The notes: generated from the letters alone by a model not told the origin. A stretch of 64,000 bases of DNA from Panulirus ornatus (GCF_036320965.1 NC_092276.1:4313282-4377281), one strand, 5' to 3'. Positions 42,471 to 54,881 are shown, counted from the first letter of the stretch. Translations and numbers: made by a program.

Positions 42471-45400
42471 AGTAAAAAATTTTTTAAAGAAAGTTCATTT
42501 TACATTTAAACTATCTGTGGTGAGGTAAATTCATGGTAATAGCGGCTGAAGTGCTCCCTCTGTCATATAGATTTCACTGTCACCTGGGGCAAATCCTCAC
42601 CCCGGCCAATTACCATAATGTACTGGTATGATGGTAAAGGTGCTATCAATTCAGGAAATCTTTTGCAATGGTTAATTATGTAGAATTTAAAGAATTCAAT
42701 ATGAGTGGCAGAGCATTTCTGACATTATATTTCATTCTGTGCCATGAAACACAGTAATAGTGGTGAGTTATGAAAATCATAGAAAATTCATCACATTAAA
42801 TAACTTTTAGAGGTTAAATTCTAGTTCAGCTCCGCATCACTATTAGCTATGGATATTGTGAGATTTTGTTTAACAGTGCTAAAGCAGTTTAGTCAATACA
42901 ATATGAAAAGATTTATCTTAATGCTCAGTGTTCTGGTTAAATCATACCAGTCATAACTATGACATAAATAGGACTGGATGTTAATAAAAAAAAAATCATT
43001 TGTGGCTATGCAATCCCAGCAACGAATGAATTTAATGTTGGTATATTTCTACTATCATTTAAGATACTGAGATTTGTAGAAGTTCTATCAATCTTTTACA
43101 TGTATATTACCTCCTTATACTTTGATTAACTAAATTTTCCCAGATATACATAATCCTCATTACTATCGCGTTACTGATATTGACTGACGAAAGAAAATGC
43201 ACCATAACATTCTTGGCAACTATCATCACACTCTCTATACACAACATTACGGAACAGTCAAAAGTCATAGTCAAAGGTAAAGTGGCGCTATTCTAGACAA
43301 TTCGTCAACATTTACTCCACAACATTTTCTGTACAAGCTTACCCATATATTACATCCAATTAGATTACTGTACACTAAATCAGACTATGTTTGTGGGATC
43401 TAAATGTTGACCCCCCCTAATTTACAGTTAACTGGCTGGTTTGAGCTTAAATTAGACTTAGAAACCACCTATGCTTTATATATATATATATTACCGTCCC
43501 TGACTGAGTTAGGTTGAACTTGGCTAGTCTTGGTGGGATCAGGAGTTATAATCCCCTTGTTGGGGGCTTGGGGTACAGGCTAAGTTGAATGGTTATAATA
43601 CTCATATCTGTGATATAACACCACTACATGTCAAATATATGTAAAGAAGTAACATTAAATAGTTCATTCAGAGACTTTATGCAGCATATCCATCACGGCA
43701 CCTCCCACCTGCATGGTCGAGGGTACTGCTCTTAATATTCTATTACAGCCAATTTCTCTCTCCCACCACTCTTCTATCGAGAGATCATTATCTGGATATA
43801 TATAACTGAGATGAAACCATTTATGTCACTCTTCAAGAGCAAAGAAAATACATTCCCTAAAACCCTCGAACTGTCAACATCACATTTTGACATAATCTAC
43901 CTAAAGTATCAAATACATATTCCACACACATTCATATGAACGTACCTGCATTTGATGCATCTTGTTCCTTAAATATGATGAAATAAGTCCACTGAGAATA
44001 AATGGTCAGTTAAGATAGCCAAATAACACCAAAAATTTAAATACCCGAATCAAAACAAAGGTTTGTGTTCACCGGGGTTTTAAATCTCGAAGTATATAAT
44101 TTAAAACTTATAAAATATATGAATATTCACATTTCTTCTTTAAAAACGTATATATTTAGTCGTATAAATTAATATGATCATATTATATTATACTTCATAT
44201 TTCTATTTATATTCTTTTAGCCTCTATGAAAGAAATTAACCAATTATGTACCAACGGAAACATTATTGGAACCAACCCGGAGAAGAAGAAACTAGATGCG
44301 CAAGCCTTCCCTAATTTTTTTTTTCGTAAAATGTAAATTGATAGATTTAATGAATTAGTACTAAATAATCAATTTGTGTTCTGTTTTAACGCTCAGAAGA
44401 ATCATTTATTCTGAAAAGAAAACTTTGTTTAGAAGAGTGCATGAAATACCTGTTTTAATTGGCAATTAGTTTTGTACATACCGGTATTTACTCTTTTTTT
44501 CCTCTATATACATACCATACATTACAAAGGTACATAAATTTGGTGGGGATACGACGATTTATTTTCTAGCTGATATATACATTTTTCGACAGCTAAATTA
44601 ACGAGTACAATACAACAATCCACACATCTTTTAAATCTATTTTCAAATCATGAAATCTTGATAATGAAAGGAACTTTATATAATGGTTATGATCAATTGG
44701 AACATGAATGCCAGTCTTACAAGTCTTGATTATCCACATACGACCTATGGCACTATATATTGCTAAATTCTGAATTCCACGAGTTACTATATTCTTTAAT
44801 GGAAACCAAATCTGTGAATTCAGTTGTCTGTATTCCTAAGAGTTTCAATTTTCTGATAAGCTAACGAAACTACGAATTTCCCAGTTCCAAGCCGTTAAGT
44901 GCTAAAAGTTAGGGGTTTGCATGTACAAGTGGGACTCTATGATGCGTAAAACTTACCGGAGTGCCGTCCTTATTCACTTATCTCTCCTCATAAGTTGCTT
45001 CGTTAACGTTGGTGAACTTGTCATGCTGCAATACATTCAGAGTTTTCCTGTGCGAGTTAGGTCACGTACTTACAAATTACAAGGACCACACTCGCGGAAT
45101 TCTTCATGACTAAATTGCCTCTCCTCGGTTGGGCTTTTGATTGCTTCATCACTCATGCGGATCGAACCCACGAAACAGAAGTTTACATTTTTTTATTTAT
45201 CTATCTTCAACTGCTCTCTTTCTATTTCACTTTAGGAGGTACAATGCACACATATATTGTTTGTGGGCGTGAAGTGGCTGAGATGGGAACACAAGACCAA
45301 GCGAAATAAGCTACCAGAAATGGCAAGACACTGTCCTTCCTGTCCTATCAGTTGCAACCATCGATCACGGGGTGAAATATTTGCATAACATCGGTTCTAA

Positions 45401-45827
45401 TAAACAATATGACAGAGATTTATCTGCGCACAGTCAAGATAACACGTAGAGTGTATTTATAAATGAGGTCACTAATGGCTGGAAGAATTCAAGTGAGTTG
45501 GTTCCTGTAGTTTTGTAATACTGTGAGGAGAATATAGATCAGGTGAGAAAATCACCAGATAAAATTGCAGACGAAACCCTATCATTACGCGTAATTCTGA
45601 GAGGTTATCTTAGTTTAGTTTATTGGCCGGTCCAAGGCCATCTCCATGAAATTTGCTTCTGTGATCTACTACTTACATGCGGAATTTTGAATGTCGATAT
45701 ATTTGAAGTTTTCATATCAACCTCACAAGATTAAAGAGACAGGAACATATTTAAGAGCAAAACGTAATGCATTAGGTTTAAAAATACAGAGGCTTATATC
45801 ACTCTGATTTGCAAATGACACTAATTC
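42471..45827. other. Unique DNA, no gene recognised
   Basis: AT-rich 3.3-kb block free of family A and B copies, with a short (TA)n at 43477-43491. A 62-codon plus frame at 44921-45109 has a hydrophobic stretch (SAVLIHLSLLISCFV) but no other support. A GGGTTCGATCC box near 45160 (minus) has no A box. Confidence 0.5.
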
Positions 45828-46380
45828 GACGTTTCCCGCATTACCAGGCAGCGCCAATATCAGATGAGGAGCAGCTTCATTTACTCACGTCCATTTTTTT
45901 AGTTGTCATGTATAACGGACGTAAACCAGAGCTCTATATCCATAGCAAAGCCTGACAAACCTTTCTGAGGTTTCCCCTAACCGCTTCATATCCCCTAGTT
46001 CAATCCAATGAAAGCATGTAACCCTCGGCATACTACATAGCTCCATTCTGCTCTGTCCCATTCCTACATCTCACCCTCTTGCATGTTCAGTCCCCGATCA
46101 CTCAGAGCCTCTTTCACTCCATCCTTATTGGCCTGCCCCCGCTCCTCGTTCTTTATATTTCTGACACATATATCATCTTACTTTCTCTTCAGTCATCTTC
46201 TCCAAATGTCCAACCCATTTCAGCACACGCTGTCAGCTCTAACTGATATTGAGCTTACAATCACACTTCTCTCCTACACTGTAATTCCTCACATGATCAT
46301 CCCTCTTCAAACCATATACTGTTCTCAGACACATCATCTCCGATACATCCTCGTAACTCGCAACCATAAAGCACTGTTGG
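45828..46380 (-). pseudogene. Ancient family A LINE copy (UTR and C-terminal ORF)
   Basis: Tail (CGTTTCCCGCATTACCAGGC), UTR, ORF end and C-terminal coding region can be followed in order: GCATGTTCAGTCCCCGATC, ATTGGCCTGCCCCCGCTCC, TCTGACACATATATCATC, TCCAAATGTCCAACCCATTT, to CGCAACCATAAAGCACTG. Substitutions and indels break all frames. It is much older than the 35-42 kb cluster. Confidence 0.75.
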
Positions 46381-46394
46381 GTTAAGTTAGGTTA

Positions 46395-46396
<2 letters not shown>

Positions 46397-46458
<62 letters not shown>
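46397..46458. repeat. (TA)n microsatellite
   Basis: About 31 TA units between GTTAAGTTAGGTTAGG and the T run of a family B tail. Confidence 0.97.
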
Positions 46459-46475
<17 letters not shown>

Positions 46476-46500
46476 TTCATACATATTCGCCTTATCCCGC
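46459..46500 (-). mobile_element. Family B tail stub, inverted
   Basis: T19 then CATACATATTCGCCTTATCC and CGC. It is cut off at once by the plus-strand copy. Confidence 0.7.
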
Positions 46501-46710
46501 GAATACTTCCCACGTATTCCCTGCGTGTCGTAGAAGGCGACTAAAAGGGGAGGGAGCGGGGGGCTGGAAATCCTCCCCTTTCGTTTTTTTTTTTTTTAAT
46601 TTTCCAAAAGAAGGAACAGAGGGGGCCAGGTGAGCATATTCCAAAAAAGGCCCAGTCCTCTGTTCCTAACGTTACCTCGCTAACGCGGGAAATGGCGAAT
46701 AGTTTAAAAG

Positions 46711-46712
<2 letters not shown>
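46501..46712 (+). mobile_element. Family B element, lacking the first bases
   Basis: GAATACTTCCCACGTATTCC, GGCTGGAAATCCTCCCC, a T15 run, AATTTTCCAAAAGAAGGAAC, GTTACCTCGCTAACGCGGG and AAATGGCGAATAGTTTAAAA, then (TA)n. It shares CCCGCGAATA with the inverted stub, giving a hinge-like junction. Confidence 0.88.
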
Positions 46713-46786
<74 letters not shown>

Positions 46787-46798
46787 TATATATATATG
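46713..46798. repeat. (TA)n at family B tail
   Basis: About 43 TA units with one AATAT interruption. Confidence 0.97.
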
Positions 46799-48149
46799 AT
46801 TCTATTCTGAATTAGATAAAATCCATTTTATTTTGTTACCCAGTCACAATTGAGCATTTACGTATAACAAATATCAGAGAATGAGATTAAACCACTTTAC
46901 TGATTCATTTTTGCAGCAAAAAGCATTTAATGGCGCACTTCGCCCCATCCCGTGAGCGGTGGCGCTGAAGAGGATATAGTGGACAAAATACCCAGGAACT
47001 GGCGCACAGTGGTGGAATCATATAACAAGTTACACGACTGAACTATCTAGAACAGTTTTATGTAGAATACCTCTTAAGTATCCGGAGCTGAATTTACTGA
47101 TTAACAGGTTTAGTACAGAGTGTTGCAGGAGAAACTACCCATAGCTACCTACATCCCATTATGAGTTGGGAACACCACGAAGTCTACTGATCCTGCTTGA
47201 AGAGTCAAAATGGAGGTCGCCTAGATTTGTTTATCAAGGAAATAACACGTCTCTGTAACTTACCAACATTCATGAGTGCTACATGTTGTGAATGTTTTGG
47301 CAAGGGTGTTTGTTTTAATGTCCGTAGGCTTTCGACAACGGAAGATGACCTTCAAGTGATGACTAGGTTAGCAGAGGTCGTCGACCTCTCCATCTGTCTG
47401 ATATATATATCATAAAGAACAAATGTGGTGTTCACACACCTCAGTCTGTGTCCAGTTTTACAGACAGCTGTCAGAAAAAAGGGCACAATAAAATACTAGT
47501 AGGCTACACACACACCTAGCCCTAATAATGCAATATTTCAGCATTACGACACAAATTATTCTTCGAACATAAATATCTGGCTTATCCTAATGGATATCAT
47601 GTTATTTTTCTATAAATACCACAATAATCACGTTGCAGTCTAAACGTTCTGTGAGGTAATTGTGTATCAGCGAGGCTTGACCCTTTTATAAGCCAGATAA
47701 CGTCTGCGCAAAGCGGAAAGGAAATCTTATTTTTTGTCGTTCTTATTTCAGTGTAAAATACCTCAAGAAAAGGTGTTGGGGTCGTGTTTTTCATTAAGTA
47801 CTAGTTTATCTTGAAACTGGAACTGTACTACAACAGGAATAGACAAAATTAAGTGTCCATTTTAATCAAGGCCTCTGTCGATGGCAAGATAGTCGGAGGT
47901 GCAACGGTGTCGGTAACCAAAGGCCTACCAATCAACGGTGCTACTGCAGGGTGTTCAGCATCCAGTAGCTTCTCTCAGCTTGGGTAACCCTCACCACCCC
48001 TTAAGAGATGGTTCACCACGACTGTAGAACTCCCTCCCGTGCTCTACAAATAGGTAATTACGATGAGGTAGGCTAATCTTCTAGCCTCACATCATGGGTG
48101 ATCCATAATGCTGAGATGTCGAACTATAGAGGCTGAGTGGGGGAAGGAC
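46799..48149. other. Unique DNA, no gene recognised
   Basis: Short frames (47197-47415 plus, 47597-47794 minus) have no motif or splice context. Confidence 0.5.
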
Positions 48150-48480
48150 GTGCAGGTATGGTTGGCTGGAGGGAGGCAGGAAGGGTGTGTAATGTAGTGT
48201 GTGATGGAATAGAGGGAGGAAGGGTGTCTGGCAGGTGTATGTAGTAGAATGGAAGGAGAGGCGGTGTTTTAGTGGTGTGTATGGTACAACAGAGGAAGGT
48301 AAGATGTCTGAATTTGAGGTAGGAAATGGGACTGGGTGATGTATTTGTAGTAGAAATGTAATGGGTAGAAAGTTTAAGTGATGTATGATGTTAGAGAGAG
48401 TGAGGGGGGGGGGGGAACTTTGAGTGATGTATATAGTAGAATGGAGGGTCCGGATAATGTACTGGGTGGACTGGATAGAT
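48150..48480. repeat. Degenerate G-rich satellite
   Basis: Recurring GTGATGTATGTAGTAGAATGG and AGGGAGGAAGGGTGTCT-like blocks, spaced roughly 50-60 bases, at least five diverged units. Includes an 11-12 base G run near 48404. Confidence 0.6.
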
Positions 48481-48630
48481 GCCTTCGTCTATGTAGCGTA
48501 TATGTCGACTAATATATATGGTGGTGGAGAAACCTGAGACGGCTGGGACCACAAGCAGGTTACAAAGGTCGTGGTGAAGAATCAGGAGACAACTGGGATT
48601 GTACAAATGGACGAATGGGATCCTGGGGTA

Positions 48631-48633
<3 letters not shown>

Positions 48634-48708
<75 letters not shown>

Positions 48709-48724
48709 GTGTGTGTGTGTGTGT
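48634..48724. repeat. (TA)n followed by (GT)n
   Basis: About 36 TA units to 48706, then eight GT units. Confidence 0.97.
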
Positions 48725-49653
48725 AAAGAAAAAGTGGTAGTTAATTGTATGGTATGTCAGACAACACCAGATACTCATATCATACGGTAAGAAGTAATTT
48801 AGACCATAGCAGACATGTTCGTGGAATTCGTCAATACAGCTTAACCTAACTGGGGTTGAAGGAAAGACGTAAGTACTTTTAAGAAAGAAACTTGCTCACG
48901 AGGATATGTACAGTCCTAAGACGACCTCTGTGATGCGCCCGAGATATAGGTTAAGAAGACAAGAAATGAAATTAACCTGAAAATACGAAAGAAAAGTGTC
49001 AGTGCGTCTACAATATTCAGCCTGATCCGCATAAAGACATATAAGGCTACGAATTTATAGCTAAGACGTTTGTAGATGCCTGGAATTACTACACTCAGAA
49101 TGGCCAATTTCACAATGGCTAATGATTTATAATTCATTATGGCGATACAAATTGCTATCATGAATACCAAAACATGTCATGATTCTCCGGCGTAAATATG
49201 CTCATTTAAGTCAAATATTAATACTTGGTGGCGATAAAATCCAGAGAGAAGCTTGATAATAGGGACGTAAACATTTTTATTAACCTGTGATTATAAATGT
49301 GATTGCTGGAAAAACCCGTCGTAGCATCTGGCATTTCTGCCAGGCAGATCCTAATGACCTGACCTCCTGTATAATCTTACCGTTTATTAGACGTAAATGA
49401 CTCGTTGAAATACAGGATTCAGCGGTATTGCATTTTGGTGTCAATCAGTGCAAGGTGATACCGAATCTCAAGGGAGGTCTTTTTTATCAACGGAACATGA
49501 TACAAATATGCGTATGTAGTATATTAACATGCAGGATACGGTGATGTACATATCCGGAGACCATGATTCAAAACAAAAGACTGTGAATGCATCAGAGTTA
49601 CCGGCGATAGATAGGCTATAAATGACGGGAGATTAGATAATTCTAATGAACAG
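48725..49653. other. Unique DNA, no gene recognised
   Basis: No repeat. The minus frame 48916-49170 is hydrophobic (MVFMIAICIAIMNYKSLAIV) but lacks other support. Confidence 0.45.
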
Positions 49654-49719
49654 TCCTTGAGCACGACGGTACGACCCTTGAGAATGACAGTGCGACCCTT
49701 GAGCATTACAATACGATCC
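49654..49719. repeat. 21-bp GGTACG minisatellite, three units
   Basis: CCTTGAGCACGACGGTACGAC, then two diverged units (AGAATGACAGTGCGACC and GAGCATTACAATACGATCC). Same family as 61348-61920. Confidence 0.85.
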
Positions 49720-50468
49720 TGTAGTGTGATACTTGGCCTTATAGGACGGAAAAGAGTAGAATGTAGTAGATCTCGTCCCCAAAGGAACCCGTCTGTTCCG
49801 ATAGAGAACCCTTGAAGCTGCCAGTAGCTCAGGCTATGTTTACATACTAATGGCAATAATGATAATAATAATAATAATAATAATATAAATAACTGTAATA
49901 TACTTACCATCATCAATTTGAAAGCATTTCTAATTGATTTTTGAAACGCATTAAAAAGAGTATTGTCCTAATGATAGGGTTTTGATATTATTCAACCTCT
50001 GCCTATTGTTCTTCATAACCTGACGTCCAAGGAATCATACTTTAACTTCAAACATTCCTCTAGTGTCTTTAACGTTCTTGCCTTATCAAGCTCTCCAGAC
50101 ATATCAGTCAACATGTGCAATACGCAAGAAGATTGATTCCATAGTCTGCGCACGGATTTTCGACGTGTGGGGTTATAAAAGTTCCCAATGACAGACAGGA
50201 GAGACTTTGGACGTCAAGTCCAGGAATGTAATTAGCGTAAATGTCTCTAGATTTATTGACTCTTCTTTCCGTTACATGATACATCTCTGTCACCATGACA
50301 ACCAGGGGAGTTACTCAAATATAAATCCTACGTTAAAAAGAGGTATTGATGAATTGTGTTCAATAATACCAAAACCAACCCCACCTCTCTTTGTAATGGC
50401 CTAAATGTATTGTAAATGTATCTTTATCTGTATTTTTCAGCCAATGGGTAAATTGAAATAAGTAAATC

Positions 50469-50469
<1 letters not shown>
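49720..50469. other. Unique DNA, no gene recognised
   Basis: Contains a short (AAT)n at 49862-49884 and no convincing exon. Confidence 0.5.
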
Positions 50470-50518
<49 letters not shown>

Positions 50519-50540
50519 TATTATTATTATTATTATTATC
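50470..50540. repeat. (AAT)n-(ATT)n palindromic microsatellite
   Basis: About 16 AAT units run directly into about eight ATT units, making a perfect hairpin-forming sequence. Confidence 0.95.
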
Positions 50541-50667
50541 ATCATTACCCAGGAGACTGTTCCAACCGTCTGTTGTTGCCAGATACAAGCAACAGATGAC
50601 CTCACTCCTTCTCTGGTTGTATGTATCTTCCACACGTTCCTCTTACTTCGTGTTGGTGTCCAACCCT

Positions 50668-50735
50668 TGTCTGTTGTTTGTCCAGGTCTTTTGTCTGTTG
50701 TTTGTCCTGGTCTCTTGTCTGTTGTTTGTCCTGCC
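50668..50735. repeat. 24-bp tandem repeat, about three copies
   Basis: TGTCTGTTGTTTGTCCTGGT plus a TCTT/TCTC variant. The 24-base period keeps the plus frame open as a Leu/Val/Phe-rich string, which inflates the ORF 50596-51018. Confidence 0.88.
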
Positions 50736-50853
50736 CTTCTGTGTTCTGTACACCTGGGGATTGAGACAGCTGTCACCTAACTGTCGTGTTCTCCTCGATA
50801 AACTCTTTACCGTGTTGGGATTTTTTCACGTTAAGAACGTTATGGTGCTAGTG

Positions 50854-50856
<3 letters not shown>

Positions 50857-50906
<50 letters not shown>
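50857..50906. repeat. (TA)n microsatellite
   Basis: About 25 TA units. Confidence 0.97.
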
Positions 50907-50908
<2 letters not shown>

Positions 50909-51242
50909 TGACTCCTCCTTCAAGTGATTCTACACCGAGAGGAGTCGCCTATGTAAGAAGACGAAGCGAAAAGAGTAAAGAGTCAAGGAGGATCTCGCTC
51001 CAGAGGAGCCTAGCCTAGCCTGCTCCTGCGTGGTAGGCTGGGTGATGTCTGTCTGTATATTACCCACAAGGCTTTTACTGTCCTAATAACTACGTACATG
51101 AAATAGGAAAAAAAAATGCGATTTTATCTTCAATTAAAGTCTAAGTAAACAGACAGACATACGGGGGAGAGAGAGTTTTACACTCGAGTTGCCCGTCTCG
51201 TATGTGTTCCATGTTTTTACTCCCATATGTGTACAACCCCCC

Positions 51243-51244
<2 letters not shown>

Positions 51245-51281
<37 letters not shown>
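51245..51281. repeat. (CA)n microsatellite at SINE 3' end
   Basis: About 18 units; on the minus strand it is the (TG)n tail of the SINE copy next to it. Confidence 0.95.
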
Positions 51282-51284
<3 letters not shown>

Positions 51285-51424
51285 CAGGCCAGATACCCAT
51301 TTATCGCCCAGCCCCGATGGAAAACCTGCGTTGGGTGTGAGAGCCAACTCCCACGCCAAGGATTCGAACCCATGCTGGTCCGACCCCGGGCTGACCTGGT
51401 GCTGACTCATGGTCAGTAACACAG
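51281..51424 (-). mobile_element. tRNA-derived SINE (family C), head partly lost
   Basis: On the minus strand: TGTTACTGACCATGAGTCAG, a B box in GGGTTCGAATCC (complement of 51360-51371), then a body with ACCCAACGCAGGTTTTCCATC and the end CGATAAATGGGTATCTGGCC, followed by (TG)n. The A box is not seen; the copy begins just 3' of it. Confidence 0.75.
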
Positions 51425-51545
51425 GTCGAAGAGAAAATATTTCAAGTCTTGATGATTTTCCACTTTGGCAAAATGGTCAGCTGTCTGACTATTTGTTAAC
51501 AATATGTTCAACATTATTTCTCTTTATGTGGTATGCCTGGAAACG

Positions 51546-51548
<3 letters not shown>

Positions 51549-51631
<83 letters not shown>
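51549..51631. repeat. (GA)n microsatellite
   Basis: About 41 GA units. Confidence 0.97.
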
Positions 51632-51633
<2 letters not shown>

Positions 51634-52108
51634 CATCCTATCTGCTTAAATGTTTGAAATTTGAACTTAACTCAAATGTATATAACTGGTGTTCATTACT
51701 GAGCGACAGCGAATGTAACTTATTTACAAATTAACATATTAATATGTTCCTGACGTTGAAATTTATACATTACCGGAATTCATCTAGTGTGCAAAAATAA
51801 ACTCTGCACTCGTGCATCTAGTATTAGCAATAAATAAAGGTTGTCGGCGCTGCAATATATATGAGTTATGAGGGCTCAGGATAATTGGGGAGAATTACAT
51901 TGGGGAAACACAACACATAAACACACTCACTAGTCCCCGTGTTGCTTGCTGGTCGGTACTACAACTGACATCGAACCCGCCCACGCTTGTGCAGATCGCT
52001 GTAAGAACACACTCAACCCAACCATTGTGAACATCGTAATACAAACTTTACTATGTGTGTGAAGAATGCCTGACAACCTTTCCCCCTTGCTAAACCCCCA
52101 ATGTCTAT

Positions 52109-52112
<4 letters not shown>
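51632..52112. other. Unique DNA, no gene recognised
   Basis: No repeat or exon-like frame. Confidence 0.5.

Positions 52113-52166
<54 letters not shown>
52113..52166. repeat. (TA)n microsatellite
   Basis: About 27 TA units. Confidence 0.97.
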
Positions 52167-52168
<2 letters not shown>

Positions 52169-52739
52169 TATTTTCAGCATTTAGCTGCACCTTATTATTC
52201 AATATGCTGTTATCTATCTATATACGTTTATACACAAAATCTTAGTGACAAAATGTATAAGATACGGAAATAATTTTGTTTTTGAGTTGTGTTTACGAAA
52301 TAAAACAGATTAAACAAATGCTTGACGTAACCACGATTATTAACATCAGCCATACCTATCACAACACTACAACCCTGGAACAACATTACTCGTATATTCG
52401 TACTGATCCACTGTCTCGTGATGAATACTTTTAAAATAAAAGTTATGATGTGCAATTCTCTGTGATTGTTGGCGTAAATTCCCAAAACCTTACAAGCTAT
52501 AATAAATAATTTAGGGACGAAGAAAAGCTAAGTTATACACGAGAGACGTAACAGTGAAGAAGGATATCAGTTTTAATGGCATACAAGTCCGTAGTGCCTG
52601 ATGATACAAGATGGATGTGAAGGCAAGACGGTTGTTGTGTTACGTTTTCTATACGTCTGAATCTAAAGGAACTGCTCTATTCATTATGGTTTTTATTGGT
52701 AACTGGCGAAAATATCGGTATGATATAACGCACAAGTAC

Positions 52740-52905
52740 GTTTCTTTTTGTTCTCATCTCCTTGCTTCTTCCAGCTTCGCGAAGCAGCGGACGACTGAAC
52801 CGAGGAGGGAAAAACATCCACTTGCTTCCCTCTGTTTCGACTTTTGGAAAGTGATAATACAGGAGGCGGGCATCTATAATCCACCGTTCACGAGAAGGAA
52901 GAATA
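52740..52905 (-). mobile_element. Very old family B-like relic
   Basis: AGCTTCGCGAAGCAGCGGAC, CCACTTGCTTCCCTCTGTTT, CGACTTTTGGAAAGTGATAA and GAGGCGGGCATCTATAATCC follow the order of family B's middle part. The 124-codon frame 52611-52985 runs through it and is probably accidental. Confidence 0.45.
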
Positions 52906-53091
52906 TTTTCTGGAACGTCCGCCATTACTACTATGAAATAACGTGTAATTATACTGATCTGATCAATATTAATGCGGTACAGTAAATCATTTCAATGCTC
53001 AATAATCACGATAAATCCTTCAAAATAAATTAATATTAAAGTTTATCTTAATTCAACTTAAAGAAAACAGAGAATGTAAATCTTTTGATTC

Positions 53092-53190
53092 GTTTCTGTT
53101 TCTACTTTTAGAGTTATAATACAGGAGAGGAGAATTTCCAGCTTCTTGCCCACGCCCTTTATCGCTTTGTCCAACACGCAGGAGATCCAA
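53092..53190 (-). mobile_element. Old family B-like fragment
   Basis: CTACTTTTAGAGTTATAATA, GGAGAGGAGAATTTCCAGC and CCAACACGCAGGAGATCC match the family B 5' half. Confidence 0.5.
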
Positions 53191-53191
53191 T

Positions 53192-53370
53192 GGAAACCAC
53201 AGCTCCTTTTTTCACAACTAGGCCCCACAGACCTTTCCATGTTTTACCCCGGATGCTTCACATGTCCTGGTTCAATCCTCTGACTGCACGCCGATCCCAG
53301 TATGCCACACGATTTCAATTCACTCTATCCTGTAAACGCCTTTCACCCTCCTGCGTTTATAACATGTATA
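53192..53370 (-). mobile_element. Old family A fragment (UTR and ORF end)
   Basis: AACCACAGCTCCTTTTTTCA, ACCTTTCCATGTTTTACCCC, GCTTCACATGTCCTGGTTCA and CGCCTTTCACCCTCCTGCG occur in family A order, directly behind the family B-like fragment. Confidence 0.75.
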
Positions 53371-53997
53371 ATGACGGTCTTGACCCCAAACAGTCGATAT
53401 GCCAACCAACCATCTTATAAATTCCTCCTATTGTTCCATAGAGCGAAAGCAATCTTACCACTAACTACAGTCAACCACCTTGTTCTTAGTAGGACGATGG
53501 AGCTGGTTTCTTGTAGATACTATTTTTGAAAGTTTTTTTGATAGGTTCATGCGTCTCGTATTACACTCATAAAGATATAAATATGTTGTTGCTTTAAACT
53601 TCCTCCAGCTCAACATATTCCATAGCACTCACTTTCTCCTTCTATGGTCTTTCTCGTCCTACCCTCATTCCTCATCCCTTTGTTATCTCTTCCTCACTCA
53701 GGTCTCTCCCAACCACTCCCCGTCCCTTCTTCTTCACTAAACAATACGTATGGAGGCAGTGGCAGAAGTTGAGATCCAAACAACAATCAAAATCACTCGA
53801 GTATCATCAGATTTACACGCGTCTGACATTAAAGAAAACGATGAAAGTTTTTACGGAGACTTAATACAAATAAAGACTTTTACTTTAAGTCTGAGCAAAC
53901 TGGAGAATGTTTTTCTGCGGAGCGACGTGGGTTGAGTGCACTGAAGCAAGGACCATGAGGGGTATGAGGGCGGCCTCATTCATTACTGTGTGCTGCT

Positions 53998-53999
<2 letters not shown>
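53371..53999. other. Unique DNA, no gene recognised
   Basis: The plus frame 53750-53935 (MEAVAEVEIQTTIKITRVSS and on) has normal composition but no splice signal or family match that I can see. Confidence 0.4.

Positions 54000-54087
<88 letters not shown>
54000..54087. repeat. (CT)n microsatellite
   Basis: About 43 CT units. Confidence 0.97.
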
Positions 54088-54090
<3 letters not shown>

Positions 54091-54204
54091 TCCGCCTGTG
54101 TGCATCACTTTCCGACCAGATTACATGTCATGTTGCAAATTGTATTGACTTAGTGAAGGGGGTTGGAGATTTGCCAGAGCACTCGGCTGTGCCACGGGTG
54201 TGTT

Positions 54205-54485
54205 CTCCACCATTACTGGGTTAGAGAATTGTTCTTTATGGGTTAGTTAGCGATGTGTGCTCCTCCATGACCAGTTTCCATAACTGTTCTTCATCTCTTG
54301 ACTACGCTACAGAACTGTTCTTCACGGGTTTGGTGAACAAGCAGGTTACAGGACTGTTCTTCAGGGTTAGATGAACAAATGATGAGTACTTTTCTATGAC
54401 TAGACTGCAGAACTGTTCTGCATGGGTGAGTTCAACTAGTAGTGTGTGTTTCTCGTGACTGGGCTACAGAACTGTTCTTCTTTCT
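54205..54485. repeat. Degenerate minisatellite around CAGAACTGTTCTTC
   Basis: Six occurrences of a block like TACAGAACTGTTCTTCA spaced about 40-75 bases, with intervening TGGGTTAG/TGACTGGGCT stretches. Confidence 0.65.
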
Positions 54486-54718
54486 AATGCAGGTAGAACA
54501 CAATTGTCCGCGAGCCAGTTTCTCCTAACCTCAGCAAACACTATGGCGGATGAGGATGATATGTTATCTTCGAGACTCAATTGATTTATCCTTTCTACCA
54601 CGACCCTTGATGAGGTCGTCCAAGCGAGACGACCTCAAGGGAGGTGGTTGGGTCCCGGGATGTTCCTGACTCTGATCCTACCATCTGTTCCCAAAAGACA
54701 TGATCCTACACAACAACA

Positions 54719-54829
54719 ACATTATCATTATGATTATTATCATTATAATTATCATTATTATTATCATTATCATTATTATCATTGTTATTATTATCATTGT
54801 TATTATTATCATTATTATCATTATTATTA

Positions 54830-54881
<52 letters not shown>
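54719..54881. repeat. Imperfect (ATT/ATC)n trinucleotide array
   Basis: Mixed ATTATC units giving way to about 18 pure ATT units. The poly-Ile and poly-Tyr/His frames across it are artefacts. Confidence 0.95.

Noticed and set aside
44921..45109. 62-codon frame with a hydrophobic N-terminal stretch as a small secreted protein
   Set aside because: No mature-peptide features such as a Cys pattern or dibasic sites, and no transcript signals.
45150..45175. B-box-like GGGTTCGATCC (minus strand) as a tRNA gene
   Set aside because: No A box at a workable distance and no cloverleaf arms could be drawn.
46381..46396. TTAGG-like stretch (GTTAAGTTAGGTTAGG) as an interstitial telomere
   Set aside because: Only about two exact TTAGG units, too few to separate from chance.
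52611..52985. 124-codon plus frame as a gene
   Set aside because: Its middle overlaps a decayed family B relic, so the frame is most likely accidental.
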